The notes: generated by a model not told the origin, from the letters alone. DNA of 64,000 nt from CBDCYS01 sp965226185 (GCA_965226185.1 CBDDCT010000003.1:248001-312000); one strand, 5' to 3'. Counted from the stretch's first letter, positions 45,523-55,043 are shown. Numbers and translations are program-made.

Positions 45523-47298
45523 TCAATCCTCGCAATCCTCGAGGCCGAACAGGTCACCCGGCGCGAGCCGGTTAGCTCGCAACCTCCGCCCGCCGGGGCC
45601 AGACCGGAAGCCTCGAAGCAGCCGGCCCGGTCGTGCACCCGTGTCTTCGCCGTCATGAGCGACTTCGGTTCCGTGTACGAAGGTGTGACGGTAGCCTTTC
45701 GAGCGCTGCACGATGCGCTTGCCACCGGCCGGGAGATCGTGCACGACGATGGGTCGCTCTAGGTGCAGTTCGGCGAAATCGATGACGTTGAGGTCCGCGC
45801 GGTAGCCTGGGGCGATGACGCCGCGGTCGTGGAGTCCGTAGGTTCGGGCTGTAGCCGCCGTCTGCTTGTGGACCAGGAATTCAAGCGGCAGCCGCGGGCC
45901 GCGCGTCCGATCGCGGGCCCAATGAGTGAGCAGGCTGGTCGGCGAGCCGGAGTCGCAGATCAGCCCTACATGGGCGCCGCCATCGGCGATCCCGCAAACC
46001 GTATTCCGGTTTACCAGCATCTGGTAGACGACGTTGAGGTCGCCGTCGCAGTAGTTCTCAAAAGTGTGCAGAAGCAGGGTCCGGCCGCCCTCTTGGAGGA
46101 GCAGTTCGAGAGCTAGATCGAAGGGGTCGCGGTTGGCTGCCCGAGCCCGGTTTGCGATGCTGGCCCCGAACTCGGGCTCATAGTTCAAAGGGTCGCCGAG
46201 TTCGAAGGTCCGCTCCAGGATCGCCTTCATTTGGCGCGTGTGGTCGTCATCGGGGCGCTCCTCGACTAGGCGGCCGCGCAGCTCGCGGCCGTTGGTCAGG
46301 CGGGCGATCCGTGTTTCGTGATCGAGCGCCTGGAGCTCTTGCCACAGCGGGTGGGTCAGGAAGGGATGCTGCGAGGCCTCGAGCCCCAAAAGGATGCCGA
46401 TCGGGCGCGAGCCAACCTGCGCGGTGACTTCGAGTCCGTCGGCGCAAGCTTGGTCCACCGACGCCAGCGTCTCGGCCCAGCGGGCGGGAGCGATGGCCAT
46501 TTGAACCAGCAGCACAGACAAAGGCCGCTCGGCGAGTTCAGCAACAGCCCGAAGCAATTGAAACTCTCCCGCGCCAAAGTCGGAGTTCACTTGGATCACG
46601 CCCGCCCCGGCCCGCTTCATGGCGAGCGCGAGACCGGCCAGTTCGGCGTGCTCGGCAGTCAGGCTCGGCGTTGGCCGGCCATCGGCGGCGCGATGCTTGG
46701 GCGTACGCGAGGTCGAAAAGCCGAACGCACCGGTCGCGAGGCCTTCCTCGAGCAGTTGCCCCATGCGTGCGATCTCATCTTCGGTCGGACGCGCGCTGTG
46801 ATCCGTACCCCGATCGCCCATTACGTAAAACCGCAGCGCCGCGTGGGGGACCTGAGTCCCGACATCCATCACGCGAGGCGTTTCTTCCAGGACATCAAGG
46901 TACTCGTTAAACGATTCCCAACGGAAGTCGACGCCCTCGGCAAGGACAATCTCGGGAATGTCCTCGACCCCTTCCATCAAGTTGATAAGAAAGCTCTCCT
47001 TGCCGGGGCGAACCGGCGCGAAGCCGACGCCGCAATTGCCGAAGATCGTCGTTGTCACGCCGTGCCACGACGAAGGGGTCATGGCCGGGTCCCAGGTCGC
47101 CTGGCCGTCGTAGTGCGTGTGGATGTCCACCCATCCGGGCAAGACCAGCAGGCCCTCGGCGTCTATGTCACGCAGGGCGGCGCCGGCCTTGGGTTCCAGC
47201 GCGGTAATCAACCCCCCGGTGATCGCGACATCTGCTTGGCGGGACGGCGCCCCGGTACCATCAATCACGGTCCCGTTGCGGATGACCAAGTCATGCAT
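45523..47298 (-). CDS. N-acyl-D-amino-acid deacylase-like amidohydrolase
   Basis: 591 residues of the D-aminoacylase group. The N-terminal composite domain begins LVIRNGTVIDGTGAPSRQAD. The metal pair is seen as PGWVDIHTHYDGQATWDP (His60, His62), followed by TTTIFGNCGVGFAPVRPG with the bridging Cys. IADGGAHVGLICDSGSPTSL supplies the later Asp, and GVIAPGYRADLNVIDF closes the fold. The usual substrate-strand His seems to be replaced in VIQVNSDFGAGEF, so the active site may be altered. A proline- and arginine-rich tail of about 40 residues after HDGEDTGARPGRLLRG is longer than usual. There is no signal peptide; it is presumably cytoplasmic. Confidence 0.88.
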   Translation of the reverse strand: MHDLVIRNGTVIDGTGAPSRQADVAITGGLITALEPKAGAALRDIDAEGLLVLPGWVDIHTHYDGQATWDPAMTPSSWHGVTTTIFGNCGVGFAPVRPGKESFLINLMEGVEDIPEIVLAEGVDFRWESFNEYLDVLEETPRVMDVGTQVPHAALRFYVMGDRGTDHSARPTEDEIARMGQLLEEGLATGAFGFSTSRTPKHRAADGRPTPSLTAEHAELAGLALAMKRAGAGVIQVNSDFGAGEFQLLRAVAELAERPLSVLLVQMAIAPARWAETLASVDQACADGLEVTAQVGSRPIGILLGLEASQHPFLTHPLWQELQALDHETRIARLTNGRELRGRLVEERPDDDHTRQMKAILERTFELGDPLNYEPEFGASIANRARAANRDPFDLALELLLQEGGRTLLLHTFENYCDGDLNVVYQMLVNRNTVCGIADGGAHVGLICDSGSPTSLLTHWARDRTRGPRLPLEFLVHKQTAATARTYGLHDRGVIAPGYRADLNVIDFAELHLERPIVVHDLPAGGKRIVQRSKGYRHTFVHGTEVAHDGEDTGARPGRLLRGFRSGPGGRRLRANRLAPGDLFGLEDCED

Positions 47299-47588
47299 CG
47301 GCGTTTCCTTTGCCGCTCTCGGAACTATTGGTTTGGCCGCTCATCTGGCTTCAATCATACGCCTGCAGGGCCGTCGATTCCACGACAGTGGCAGGGGCGC
47401 TAGCTGGAGCTGACCCGGTAGGGCGGTGGAAGTGAGGCGCCGTGACTAGCTAGGAGGGCTCCTCACTGATCGGCCGGGATTCAGGAGCGTGCTGGATGGT
47501 TCTCAGCACCTCTTTGCCTGGCTTGAAGAAAGCAACCTTCTTCGGGCCGACGACAACTTGCGCTTCAGAAGCGGAGCAAGCCCCGGCT

Positions 47589-48773
47589 CTACCTTGTTGG
47601 CCACACGACACCTTGGTCTTCTTTCGTGACCGGTCGCAGGCCTTTGTAGACGAACTTCTGCAAGCGCCTGCCTTCGTAGGTCTCGGTGGTGTAGAGGTTG
47701 CCTTTCGAATCGGTGGCAACGTTATGTACCCCGTAGAATTGACCAGGCTGACGTCCACCACCGCCGAAGCTCGTCAAGACTTCGAGCGTATCGCGCAACA
47801 GGATGTACACCTTCGAGTTCTGTCCATCCGCTAGATATATGTACCTCTGCTGTGGATCCTTCGAGAAGGCGATGTCCCACACCGACCCGGCGCCGAGGGT
47901 GGCTTTCGCGATGAACCCTTCCTTCACAAAGGTGCCGTCCCTGTTGAACACCTGGATCCGGTCGTTCGTGCGGTCGCAAGTATATAGCAGCCCGTCACTA
48001 GAGATTTCCGCACAGTGCACCGGAGTCCGAAATTGTTTGGCTGGCGCTGCGTTCGGGTCGTAGGGGCCGAGGTCGGTATCGTCGGGCTTATTACCGTAGG
48101 CCCCCCAATGCCGCTTGTACTCGCCGGTGTCCGCGTCGTAGACAATCACGCGTCTGTTGCCGTAGCCGTCGGCGATGTAAACCTCGTTGGCCGTCGGATC
48201 CACCGAGACTTCTGTCGGCTTGCCAAGGTTCTCAAGGTTGTTGCTGCCCCCGGTGTTGCCGTAATGACCGATTTGCAGCAGGAACTTGCCGCTCTGGGTA
48301 AACTTCAGAACTTGGGAATCCTGCTGGCCGTTGCCGCCGAGCCAGACGTTCCCCTTGTAATCGATCGTGAGCCCGTGGTTCGACTGCGGCCAGTCATAGC
48401 CTTGGCCAGGACCACCCCAGTGTCCGATAAGGTTACCTGCCTGGTCGAACTCCAGAACCGGCGGCGCCGGAACGCAGCACGAGCTGATAGGGGGAGTCAG
48501 CGATGCACCCCTTTCGTTGTTGGCGAGCGATTGCGGCCGGTGGAGAATCCAGACGTGGTCCTGAGCATCCACCGACACGCCTATAGTCATGCCAATGAGC
48601 CAATGGTTCGGCAAAGGCTTCGGCCACAGTGGGTCCACTTCAAACATGGGAGCCTGGACGGCGGCGGCCTCCACCGCGGACCTCCTCTCCAGCAAGGTGG
48701 ACCCGACTCCCAGCAAGAGGAGGACACCGAGAAACCCCGCACCCACATAGCTACTGCGTTTCATACGTCTCAC
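47589..48773 (-). CDS. Secreted NHL-repeat propeller, peptidyl-alpha-hydroxyglycine lyase-like
   Basis: 394 residues with an N-terminal membrane/signal segment (11-27, GAGFLGVLLLLGVGSTL). NHL-type repeats are visible: VSVDAQDHVWILHRPQ, LTIDYKGNVWLGGN, VSVDPTANEVYIADGYGNRR, ISSDGLLYTCDRTNDRIQVF and NVATDSKGNLYTTETYEGRR. The propeller resembles the lyase half of peptidylglycine amidating enzyme, and several acidobacterial proteins are annotated that way, but the zinc and tyrosine residues cannot be placed by eye. A CCVPAPP cysteine pair is unusual. Function is open. Confidence 0.8.
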   Translation of the reverse strand: MRRMKRSSYVGAGFLGVLLLLGVGSTLLERRSAVEAAAVQAPMFEVDPLWPKPLPNHWLIGMTIGVSVDAQDHVWILHRPQSLANNERGASLTPPISSCCVPAPPVLEFDQAGNLIGHWGGPGQGYDWPQSNHGLTIDYKGNVWLGGNGQQDSQVLKFTQSGKFLLQIGHYGNTGGSNNLENLGKPTEVSVDPTANEVYIADGYGNRRVIVYDADTGEYKRHWGAYGNKPDDTDLGPYDPNAAPAKQFRTPVHCAEISSDGLLYTCDRTNDRIQVFNRDGTFVKEGFIAKATLGAGSVWDIAFSKDPQQRYIYLADGQNSKVYILLRDTLEVLTSFGGGGRQPGQFYGVHNVATDSKGNLYTTETYEGRRLQKFVYKGLRPVTKEDQGVVWPTR

Positions 48774-49311
48774 CCTCCCGCTCTAAGTTACGAACGATTA
48801 TACACGATACGCGATTCGGGTTTCCAACCGATTGTTTCTATTTCCGCTTGCAGCTCGCCGGGCCTGAGCCATTACTCTTCAGGCATGCGGCGTAGAACTG
48901 CCACCCTTCGCGCCAGTACGGCGTTGCTGGCCGCGCTCCTGCTGGGACTACCGTCCGGCGCGAGGGCTCGCGACATACCGAACGCCGCAACGGTTCAGGT
49001 GTTTCTCAAGCCGGCCTGCGAGCGGGAGTCATGGCGCGCGGTAAGTGGATACACGAATCGGAAATTCAGACTAAGCTCGCCGAGTTTGTCGGGGCAAGCA
49101 GCACGGCTGACTAACCGCTGTCGTGCCAGGCTCCTCACGTTGAACTGATAGCTGTATAGGAACAAGTGGTCTCAGGCTGCTCTTCACACCAGCTATCCGA
49201 CTCAAGGCCATGGCAACTCAATAGACGAGGGGTTTTCAGCTCTTCCGACGACGCGGAGGAGGGCATCTGACGGCGGATACTGGAAACGGGCTGTTTCTTT
49301 GTAACCCGCCG
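48774..49311. other. Intergenic with one truncated gene start
   Basis: About 540 bp. It contains the gene-start relic annotated at 48885; the remainder (49150-49310) shows no gene, repeat or RNA. Confidence 0.5.
48885..49148 (+). pseudogene. Truncated gene start of a secreted acidobacterial-type protein
   Basis: ATG 48885 begins a signal peptide (TALLAALLLGLPSGARA), followed by RDIPNAATVQVFLKPA. The phrase DIPNxxTVQxFLKP opens a widespread secreted protein of unknown function in Acidobacteria as I remember it. After about 44 residues the sequence becomes random-looking and stops at 49148. The rest of the gene is lost. Confidence 0.5.
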
Positions 49312-50556
49312 CTACTCCTGGACCGGCAGTTCCGTCAGCGACTCGTAATCGGTGACAACGAGATTGTCGGCTCGCTGGCCGCCGATTTGGTCCGGGTTGT
49401 CTTCGGCTCCGAAGGCAATACCGGCGGCGCCTTCGTTGACTCCGACCGCCGGCAGCCTGTCCCAAACCGCCGGGATCGGGACGCTGATGAGCCGCGTGTC
49501 GTCCTGGTCGAAGACCTGCAAGACACCGTCCAGCGCTACCCACAAGCGGTCGCGGCGCAGGGAGACTTCCAGCCTGTGCATCACGGTGTTGTCGAAAGCG
49601 GCGGGTGTGCGGGTGGCGGCCACGGTGGCTTCCGGGTTCAGCAGCTTGAGCTTGATCTGACCCGTGCTGTGCAGTTGCACCCAATAGCCCGCCGACATCC
49701 CGCCCAGGATCGATGAGCCGGGCGTCGCCGACCTGGTGCGGAAATAGGGCCCCGCCTGGGTGATATTTCCGGCGTTGTCGCCGGGCACGAGCAGGTCCAC
49801 GCGAATGTTGGCGTCCTGTCCGATGTTTTCTCCCTCGCCGCCGAAGCAGGGCTGTTCATCGCCGCTAAACTGCACCCCGGCGTAGTTCATCCCAGGGTTC
49901 TCTAAAGCGCCTGACACTAGGCGGGCTCCGGCCGGCCGGCCGCGCAAGATAAAAAGCGGCAGGTAGCCGTGACGGCCACCCCCGCCGAAGGCGTTGTCGG
50001 CCGGGGCCGGGCTGCAATTGGCGTCGGGGCGATCAAAACTATCGGAGAACTGAATATGTGCGCCCGCGACGCCGTTACCGCTGAGGGCGACCTCGACGGC
50101 CGGTTGCGCGGGATCGTTGCTGGCAAATGTCAGAGTGCCGGAATGGCTGCCCAAAGAAGATGGGGTGAAGTGAATTTTGACGTTCTGTTTCCCGCCCACC
50201 GGAACAATAAACGGCGCCTCGGGAGCCGCCGCGCGGAACTGCGGGTCGGAGCTGGTGATGGATTCGACCGTCAGCGGGCCGCCGCCGCCATTCGTGACGA
50301 CCAGTGTCAACTCGTTCGTCCGGCCCACGCTGACACCGCCGTAGCTGACGGCGTTCGAATTCAGGGTGATGCTGGGAGCGCCTCCGCCGGCGCCTTCTCC
50401 GGTCAGCGAAATGTTCACCGTGGGCGACGCCGTATCGCTGCTGCTCACGCTCAGCGTGGCGTTGTGCATGCCGGCCGAGCCGGGCTGAAAACGCACGGCG
50501 ACGGTCAGATCCGCGCCCGCCCCCAGCGTAAAGGGGGTCCCAGCATTTTCAGTTGA
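49312..50556 (-). pseudogene. Surface protein fragment with anchor-D/ASH repeats, N-terminus lost
   Basis: The frame is open from 50556 but has no start codon with a signal peptide; an in-frame stop lies just upstream, so this is the C-terminal part of a larger gene. It has two choice-of-anchor D/ASH-type repeats (TPFTLGAGADLTVAVRFQPG, then a second with VPVGGKQNVKIHFTPSSLGS). A C-terminal jelly-roll-like region follows (DSFDRPDANCSPAPADNAFG, later NTVMHRLEVSLRRDRLWVAL and GIAFGAEDN). It is a carbohydrate-type concanavalin fold or similar. If transcribed, GTG 50496 is the only obvious internal start. Confidence 0.65.
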
Positions 50557-50662
50557 AGGATGATTCTAAAAGGGGCTGGTCGGCGAGAGTATGTCGCTCG
50601 TGACGGAAACGGGTTCAGTTGGCCGTCGTGTAGGCTCTCGGGCCGTCGTGATTCGATGCTAA

Positions 50663-51160
50663 CTAAAGGTCCGCCGGCAGCAATCGAAAAGGTCCGCCTT
50701 TTGGCCGGAAGTCGAACGACGCTCCGGGCTCGATCTCGTGCTCGGCGCCTTCGGACTCGCAGGGAGCTTCCAGCGGGGTACGGTTTGAAGTCGATGCGCC
50801 CGAGAACAGTTGTAACCGAAAGCGAACCTTCTGCTTCCCCTTCGACCTGCTCGTATAGGTTCCCGTAAACTCTGCCCGCAGCCGTGCGGGATTCTCAAGC
50901 TGGACAAACGACCCATTGCGCGTCGCTTTGGATACGCTCCGCGGAACCCGAATCAATACGGTCCCGCTGAACGTGTAGCTGAACTCGTTCACCTGTGCCG
51001 GAATCACGGCCTCGCCGGTATTGATTGGGCTCGGCAAGGCGCTCGAATTAATGCCCGACAAAGAGCCCGGCCCAAGCTCTTCTCCGTCAGCCCGCGAGAC
51101 CCCGCGAGCCCGCTCAGCATTCCAATTGACAGAGCGAGGCGAGCCGCCAGCCGCGGCCAC
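50663..51160 (-). CDS. Hypothetical protein, weak coding evidence
   Basis: A frame of 165 residues with moderately protein-like composition. The central part (NEFSYTFSGTVLIRVPRSVS, later RLRAEFTGTYTSRSKGKQKV) could be beta-rich. No signal peptide, motif or Shine-Dalgarno supports it. It lies in a 1.1-kb stretch (50557-51707) where I see no certain gene. It could also be part of a degraded surface protein. Confidence 0.3.
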   Translation of the reverse strand: MAAAGGSPRSVNWNAERARGVSRADGEELGPGSLSGINSSALPSPINTGEAVIPAQVNEFSYTFSGTVLIRVPRSVSKATRNGSFVQLENPARLRAEFTGTYTSRSKGKQKVRFRLQLFSGASTSNRTPLEAPCESEGAEHEIEPGASFDFRPKGGPFRLLPADL

Positions 51161-51254
51161 TTTGACTCCTGCATGCCCCGGTTATCGGCATTTTAGCTCG
51201 AAGCTGTACCAAAGAGCGGGCATCACCCGCCCTCCGCGCGAGGGCGAATCGGAA

Positions 51255-51341
51255 GACATGGCTCCACTTGCCGCCGAGCACGGACTCGGGCAGGCCAGCC
51301 GCGACTTATTCAACACCAACGAGTTTGTGTTCTTGCGTTGA
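51255..51341 (+). pseudogene. Possible DUF1553-type C-terminal remnant
   Basis: A short frame ending AEHGLGQASRDLFNTNEFVF then LR. LxxALFNxNEFVxVD-type endings are usual for DUF1553/PSD1 proteins of Planctomycetes and Acidobacteria. Only about 28 codons remain, so this is tentative. Confidence 0.35.
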
Positions 51342-51707
51342 CAGCCCGTGTCAAATGCCTTGGCGGAGGCGCTCCGGTTTTGATGTCATCTGTAGATCTG
51401 TTTCGATGCCTCACCAGTGACGGACCAGTTCTGGACGAATGGTCGCCCACTCGGAATCTATCGTCCGCGCCCACTCAGGGATGGATAGATCCGCCCTTTG
51501 TCGTCTAGCGTAGAGCCAAACGCCACCAGAAGGACGTATAACGCCCCAAAGGGAAGCTATCACGCCGAGGGCAGGCGCCTGCCGATCGCTTCTGGGCGGT
51601 CGATCGACCAGAAACCGCGGGCGGCGGGGCGCGCCGTGACATACCCCGCGAAGACCGCGTTGCGGAACTGCCACGCCAGGTCTTCGTTGCCAACGCTGCC
51701 AGGATTC

Positions 51708-52457
51708 CTACGGCCGCGGAACCCGCACGTCGAAACCCTTCAATTGTTCAATCACGTAGGCATGCGCCTCAGCCATCGTCTTGAAGGGGCTATCGGAATG
51801 CCTCTCGATATCAAAGCTCATGTCTCCCGGTCCCCACGAGATCCAATCCACGCCCGGCTTGACGATATTCCGGACGTTGAGCGCCCCGCGCAGGGTCTCG
51901 ATCTGGAAACCCAGCATCCCCGTGGCGTTCCACCACGGGGCGTATTCCAGACGGTCCGTGGGCGGCTTTTCTGCAAATCGAAATTGCCCGCCCCAGCTGC
52001 GGTTGCCCAGAGGAGGGTAATAGAAGTTGTTGATGGCCTCGTCCGCCGTCTCGACCTCCTCGACGATCGGAACGAGGATCGCAAGCACGCCAAGGTCCAA
52101 GAACCTGCCCGCCATGTAGGCCCAGCGGGTATGGGGGATACGGAGTTGCACGCCGGCTCCGAGTTCCTCCGCCAGCTTGCAGAACTTGACCAGGTCCCTT
52201 TCGTCCGGCAGGGGCCTGTGCTGGCCATCCAAGCTGAACAGGTCGACCTTGCCGTTATTCTTGATGATCTGCTCGAGCTGGCCGCGGGTGGACTCCACAG
52301 GCGCGGCAACCGTTCGGATCGCTTCGCCCTTATGCATTTTCTCTTTCAGCGATCCGGGCCGCTGTTTGAATTGACTCCAGCTTGGGGCTTGACTGAAGGC
52401 GGACCGGGCCGCCACGCCGATTCCCAACGCCGCCATGCTAAAAACTCGACGATTCAT
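51708..52457 (-). CDS. HpcH/HpaI aldolase-family protein with signal peptide
   Basis: 249 residues. LDLGVLAILVPIVEEVETAD, then GMLGFQIETLRGALNVRNI and KPGVDWISWGPGDMSFDI, are the metal-binding Glu/Asp and substrate loops of class II HpcH/HpaI aldolases. Unusually it begins with a signal-like MNRRVFSMAALGIGVAARSA, a Tat-like pattern with RR, so the enzyme would act outside the cytoplasm. A middle segment (YYPPLGNRSWGGQFRFAEKP) also matches the family. The protein is about 10-15 residues shorter than canonical members. It is probably an aldolase of a 2-keto acid; substrate unknown. Confidence 0.82.
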   Translation of the reverse strand: MNRRVFSMAALGIGVAARSAFSQAPSWSQFKQRPGSLKEKMHKGEAIRTVAAPVESTRGQLEQIIKNNGKVDLFSLDGQHRPLPDERDLVKFCKLAEELGAGVQLRIPHTRWAYMAGRFLDLGVLAILVPIVEEVETADEAINNFYYPPLGNRSWGGQFRFAEKPPTDRLEYAPWWNATGMLGFQIETLRGALNVRNIVKPGVDWISWGPGDMSFDIERHSDSPFKTMAEAHAYVIEQLKGFDVRVPRP

Positions 52458-52670
52458 GGTTTTTCACCTCCGGTACGTCCGTCACACCCTACCACAGCCG
52501 GGCAGCTTGTGAAGGTTGGGTAGCCTCTCAGTTTGACGATAGTGCGATGGTCGAGAATGGTGGCGTGGGCCTCCGGGGCGCGGGGCCGCCGAAATTGCCC
52601 GGACGGCTGCTTTGCACACAATGGGCGTTGATGCCTTTACAATGGTGCTGAGATCGATTTCGGAGCCAAC

Positions 52671-53585
52671 ATGATTCCGCGTCTGCTGGTCTTACTGCTA
52701 GTGTCAGCCTTCCTCTGCGCCGCCCAATCCGAGCTGGCGGAGCTGAGTTACAAAGTCGACGCCGAGTGGCCCCTGTTCCCCGCGGGTATGAACTTCGGCC
52801 CGGCCGCCTCCGTCGACACCGACCGGAACGGAAACACTTACGTTTTCCGCCGCGTCGAGCCGCCGGTTCTGGTCTTTGACAAGAACGGCGACTTCTCGCG
52901 GGCCTTTGGCGCCGATCTGTTCACCAACCCTCACGGCATCCGCATCGACCCTGACGGTAACGTGTGGGGCGTCGACGACGGCTCGCATGTCGCGATCAAA
53001 ATGACCCCCGCGGGCCGCGTGCTGATGGTCCTCGGCCGGCAGGGTTTCGCCGCCAAGGCCCCCGACCGCTTCGACGGACCCACCGATATCGGCTTCGGGC
53101 CCGGCGGGGAGCTCTATGTTGCGGATGGCAACAACGCACGCGTCGTGAAGTTTTCCAAACAGGGGCGCTTCGCGAAGGCCTGGGGCCGGCCCGGTTCCGG
53201 CGAAGGCGAGTTCAACCTGCCCCATGGGATCGCCGTGGACAAACAGGGCCTCGTCTACGTTTGCGACCGCGAGAACCTTCGCGTCCAGATCTTCGACGCG
53301 AACGGCAACTTCCTGCGCCAATGGAAGGACCTCGGGACGCCCTTTGGCATCGACATCGCCGAGGATCAATCGGTCTATGTCGGCGACGCCCGGGGACACC
53401 GATTCCTGAAGCTCAACTCAGACGGAACCATTCTTGGCTCCCATGGGCAGGAAGGCGAGATGCCGGGCCAGTTGGGTTTGGGCCCCCACCATCTGGCGGT
53501 CACCCTCGACGGGACCGTTTATACAACCGAAATTCCAAACTTGCGGGTCCAGAAGTTTGTGTTCCAGGGCTCCTCTCCGAAATGA
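52671..53585 (+). CDS. Secreted NHL-repeat beta-propeller protein
   Basis: 304 residues with a signal peptide (1-18, ending FLCAAQ). Six NHL-type repeats are visible, e.g. PHGIRIDPDGNVWGVDDGSH, PTDIGFGPGGELYVADGNNA, LPHGIAVDKQGLVYVCDREN, PFGIDIAEDQSVYVGDARGH and PHHLAVTLDGTVYTTEIPNL. It is a paralogue of the 47589-48773 protein without its N-terminal extension. Such propellers are often annotated as amidating-lyase-like, but the catalytic residues are not evident. Confidence 0.8.
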   Translation: MIPRLLVLLLVSAFLCAAQSELAELSYKVDAEWPLFPAGMNFGPAASVDTDRNGNTYVFRRVEPPVLVFDKNGDFSRAFGADLFTNPHGIRIDPDGNVWGVDDGSHVAIKMTPAGRVLMVLGRQGFAAKAPDRFDGPTDIGFGPGGELYVADGNNARVVKFSKQGRFAKAWGRPGSGEGEFNLPHGIAVDKQGLVYVCDRENLRVQIFDANGNFLRQWKDLGTPFGIDIAEDQSVYVGDARGHRFLKLNSDGTILGSHGQEGEMPGQLGLGPHHLAVTLDGTVYTTEIPNLRVQKFVFQGSSPK

Positions 53586-53862
53586 GTATCCCGATCCGAG
53601 GCCGGTCAGCAGCAATGTCGTTCGCGGCGCCCGGGTCGTCGCATTCACCATCTTGCCGGCGCTGATCACGGCTCATGCTTTTGGACTCGAAAAACCCTGA
53701 GACAGGGCATGCGCGCCCTCGACCGGGGACGAATACACGAGGTCCGTCTGGCGGATTATTCGCGCCACTCCGCAACTGCTTCCCGGTCGAGCCGACCCCG
53801 TCGTCTCCGCTGGCCGATGGAATGAAGATTTCCAATATCCTTGGCTAGCAATTATGTTCCTG
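53586..53862. other. Intergenic before the BrnTA module
   Basis: About 280 bp, GC-rich at first and AT-rich from 53820 into the promoter. No gene recognised. Confidence 0.5.
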
Positions 53863-53891
53863 TTGACATAAGTGTATACAAATTGTATATA
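53863..53891 (+). promoter_or_regulatory. Promoter with overlapping palindromic operator for brnTA
   Basis: TTGACA (53863-53868), a 17-base spacer, TATATA (53886-53891). A near-perfect palindrome TATACAAATTGTATA (53875-53889) covers the spacer and overlaps the -10. BrnA antitoxins repress their own operon, and this is the obvious operator; binding is inference. Confidence 0.7.
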
Positions 53892-53926
53892 TAAACTAAG
53901 GCGAACTACGATGACTCAATGAACGG

Positions 53927-54226
53927 ATGCCAATGCAGTTTGAATGGGACGAGGAGAAGGACCGGGCTAACCGGACGAAGCACGGCATCAGTTTTGAGGA
54001 AGCTAAGATCATCTTCGAAGACCCCGTGCTTACCGCCCGGGATGACCGCGAGGACTACGGCGAGGAGCGTTTTGTCAGCTATGGGCAGCTCGGCGCCTTG
54101 GTCATCGTCGCCGTGGTTCACACCAGCCGCGGCGGGCGAATCCGGCTGATTTCAGCCCGCAAGGCCAACCGCAAAGAAAGGCAGGCGTACTATGAGCATC
54201 TCGAAGAAACGGTTGAAGGAAATTGA
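53927..54226 (+). CDS. brnT: BrnT-family toxin
   Basis: An RNase-type toxin of the BrnT family (RelE-fold), 99 residues. FEWDEEKDRANRTKHGISFE at the start and RIRLISARKANRKERQAYYE at the end are the family signature; the basic His/Arg residues needed for RNA cleavage are there. ATG 53933 is an alternative start. It overlaps brnA by 35 bp, the usual toxin-first order of this module. The promoter and operator lie 36 bp upstream. It looks intact. Confidence 0.92.
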   Translation: MPMQFEWDEEKDRANRTKHGISFEEAKIIFEDPVLTARDDREDYGEERFVSYGQLGALVIVAVVHTSRGGRIRLISARKANRKERQAYYEHLEETVEGN

Positions 54227-54446
54227 GGCGATCAAGGACAAAGACATTGACTATTCGGGCATCCCGGAAGCCGGTGAGGACTTCTGGCGGCGCGCCGAGC
54301 TTCAGATGCCACAGCCCAAGAAAGGCGTTTACGTCCGTTTGGACGCTGACGTTCTCGAGTGGCTGAAGTCGAAGGGCAAGGGTTACCAGACCCGCATGAA
54401 TGCCATGCTACGGACGCTGATGGAGAGCGACCAGCACCCATACTAA
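54192..54446 (+). CDS. brnA: BrnA-family antitoxin
   Basis: 84 residues. The N-terminal basic helix and DIDYSGIPEAGEDFWRRAEL form the toxin-binding part, and KKGVYVRLDADVLEWLKSKG then GYQTRMNAMLRTLM is a ribbon-helix-helix DNA-binding domain. The overlapping start 35 bp inside brnT indicates coupled translation. It neutralises BrnT and probably represses the operon through the palindrome at 53875-53889. Confidence 0.92.
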   Translation: MSISKKRLKEIEAIKDKDIDYSGIPEAGEDFWRRAELQMPQPKKGVYVRLDADVLEWLKSKGKGYQTRMNAMLRTLMESDQHPY

Positions 54447-54599
54447 ACCGACTCTACCCATGCAACCAGGCCAGGTCTTCATCCCGCGCGAGGTTTTCGG
54501 CGTGCCCTTGCGGCCCCCGACGAAGCCCCTCCTCCGGGAGAAGGAGGCGCCAGCCGGCTATCTCGACGCAGCGCCTGCGCAGTGGCTGCCACTCCGAAA

Positions 54600-55043
54600 C
54601 TACTCCCCCGTCGAGCCGAAACCTCCGTCTCCGCGCTCCGACTCGCCCAACTTCTCGGCCACTTCCCAGTCCACGGCGGCATAGTTGCCCACGATCAGCT
54701 GCGCGATGCGGTCTCCCGGCCAGATCGTGTATCCCTGATCGCCGTGGTTGATCATCAGGACCCGAATCTCCCCTCGATAGCCCGGATCGATCGTCCCCGG
54801 CGCGTTCAGCAGCGTGACGCCGTATTTGCGGGCCAATCCGCTGCGCGGCCGAACCTGCCCGTCGTATCCGGGCGGCAACTCGATGCTGAGGCCCGTGCCC
54901 ACGCTGGCCCATCTGCCGGGGGGCAGAATGACCTCTTCGGCGGAGAACAGGTCCATTCCGGCGTCTTCGTTGGGCCCATGAGCAAACTCGGGAAGCCGGG
55001 CGTCGGGATGGTTTTTCTGAATGCGGATGGTGAGCCGGTCCAT
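54600..55043 (-). CDS. dut: dUTP diphosphatase
   Basis: Trimeric dUTPase that keeps uracil out of DNA and feeds dUMP to thymidylate synthesis. About 147 residues from ATG 55043 (an upstream frame start at 55103 adds no family sequence). All five motifs are present: EDAGMDLFSAEE, PRSGLARKYG, GTIDPGYRGEIRVLMIN with the catalytic Asp, RIAQLIV, and the C-terminal P-loop-like RGDGGFGSTG that closes over the substrate. It is divergent from the GGDEF-like gene, with about 110 bp between. Confidence 0.94.
   Translation of the reverse strand: MDRLTIRIQKNHPDARLPEFAHGPNEDAGMDLFSAEEVILPPGRWASVGTGLSIELPPGYDGQVRPRSGLARKYGVTLLNAPGTIDPGYRGEIRVLMINHGDQGYTIWPGDRIAQLIVGNYAAVDWEVAEKLGESERGDGGFGSTGE

Noticed and set aside
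49312..51341. A large continuous surface-protein gene from 51160 to 49312
   Set aside because: An in-frame stop near 50557 and no homology link between the two frames; treated as separate pieces.
51411..51700. Minus-strand frames before the HpcH/HpaI gene as a real gene
   Set aside because: Two competing frames, none with motif or start; could be a relic but cannot be supported.
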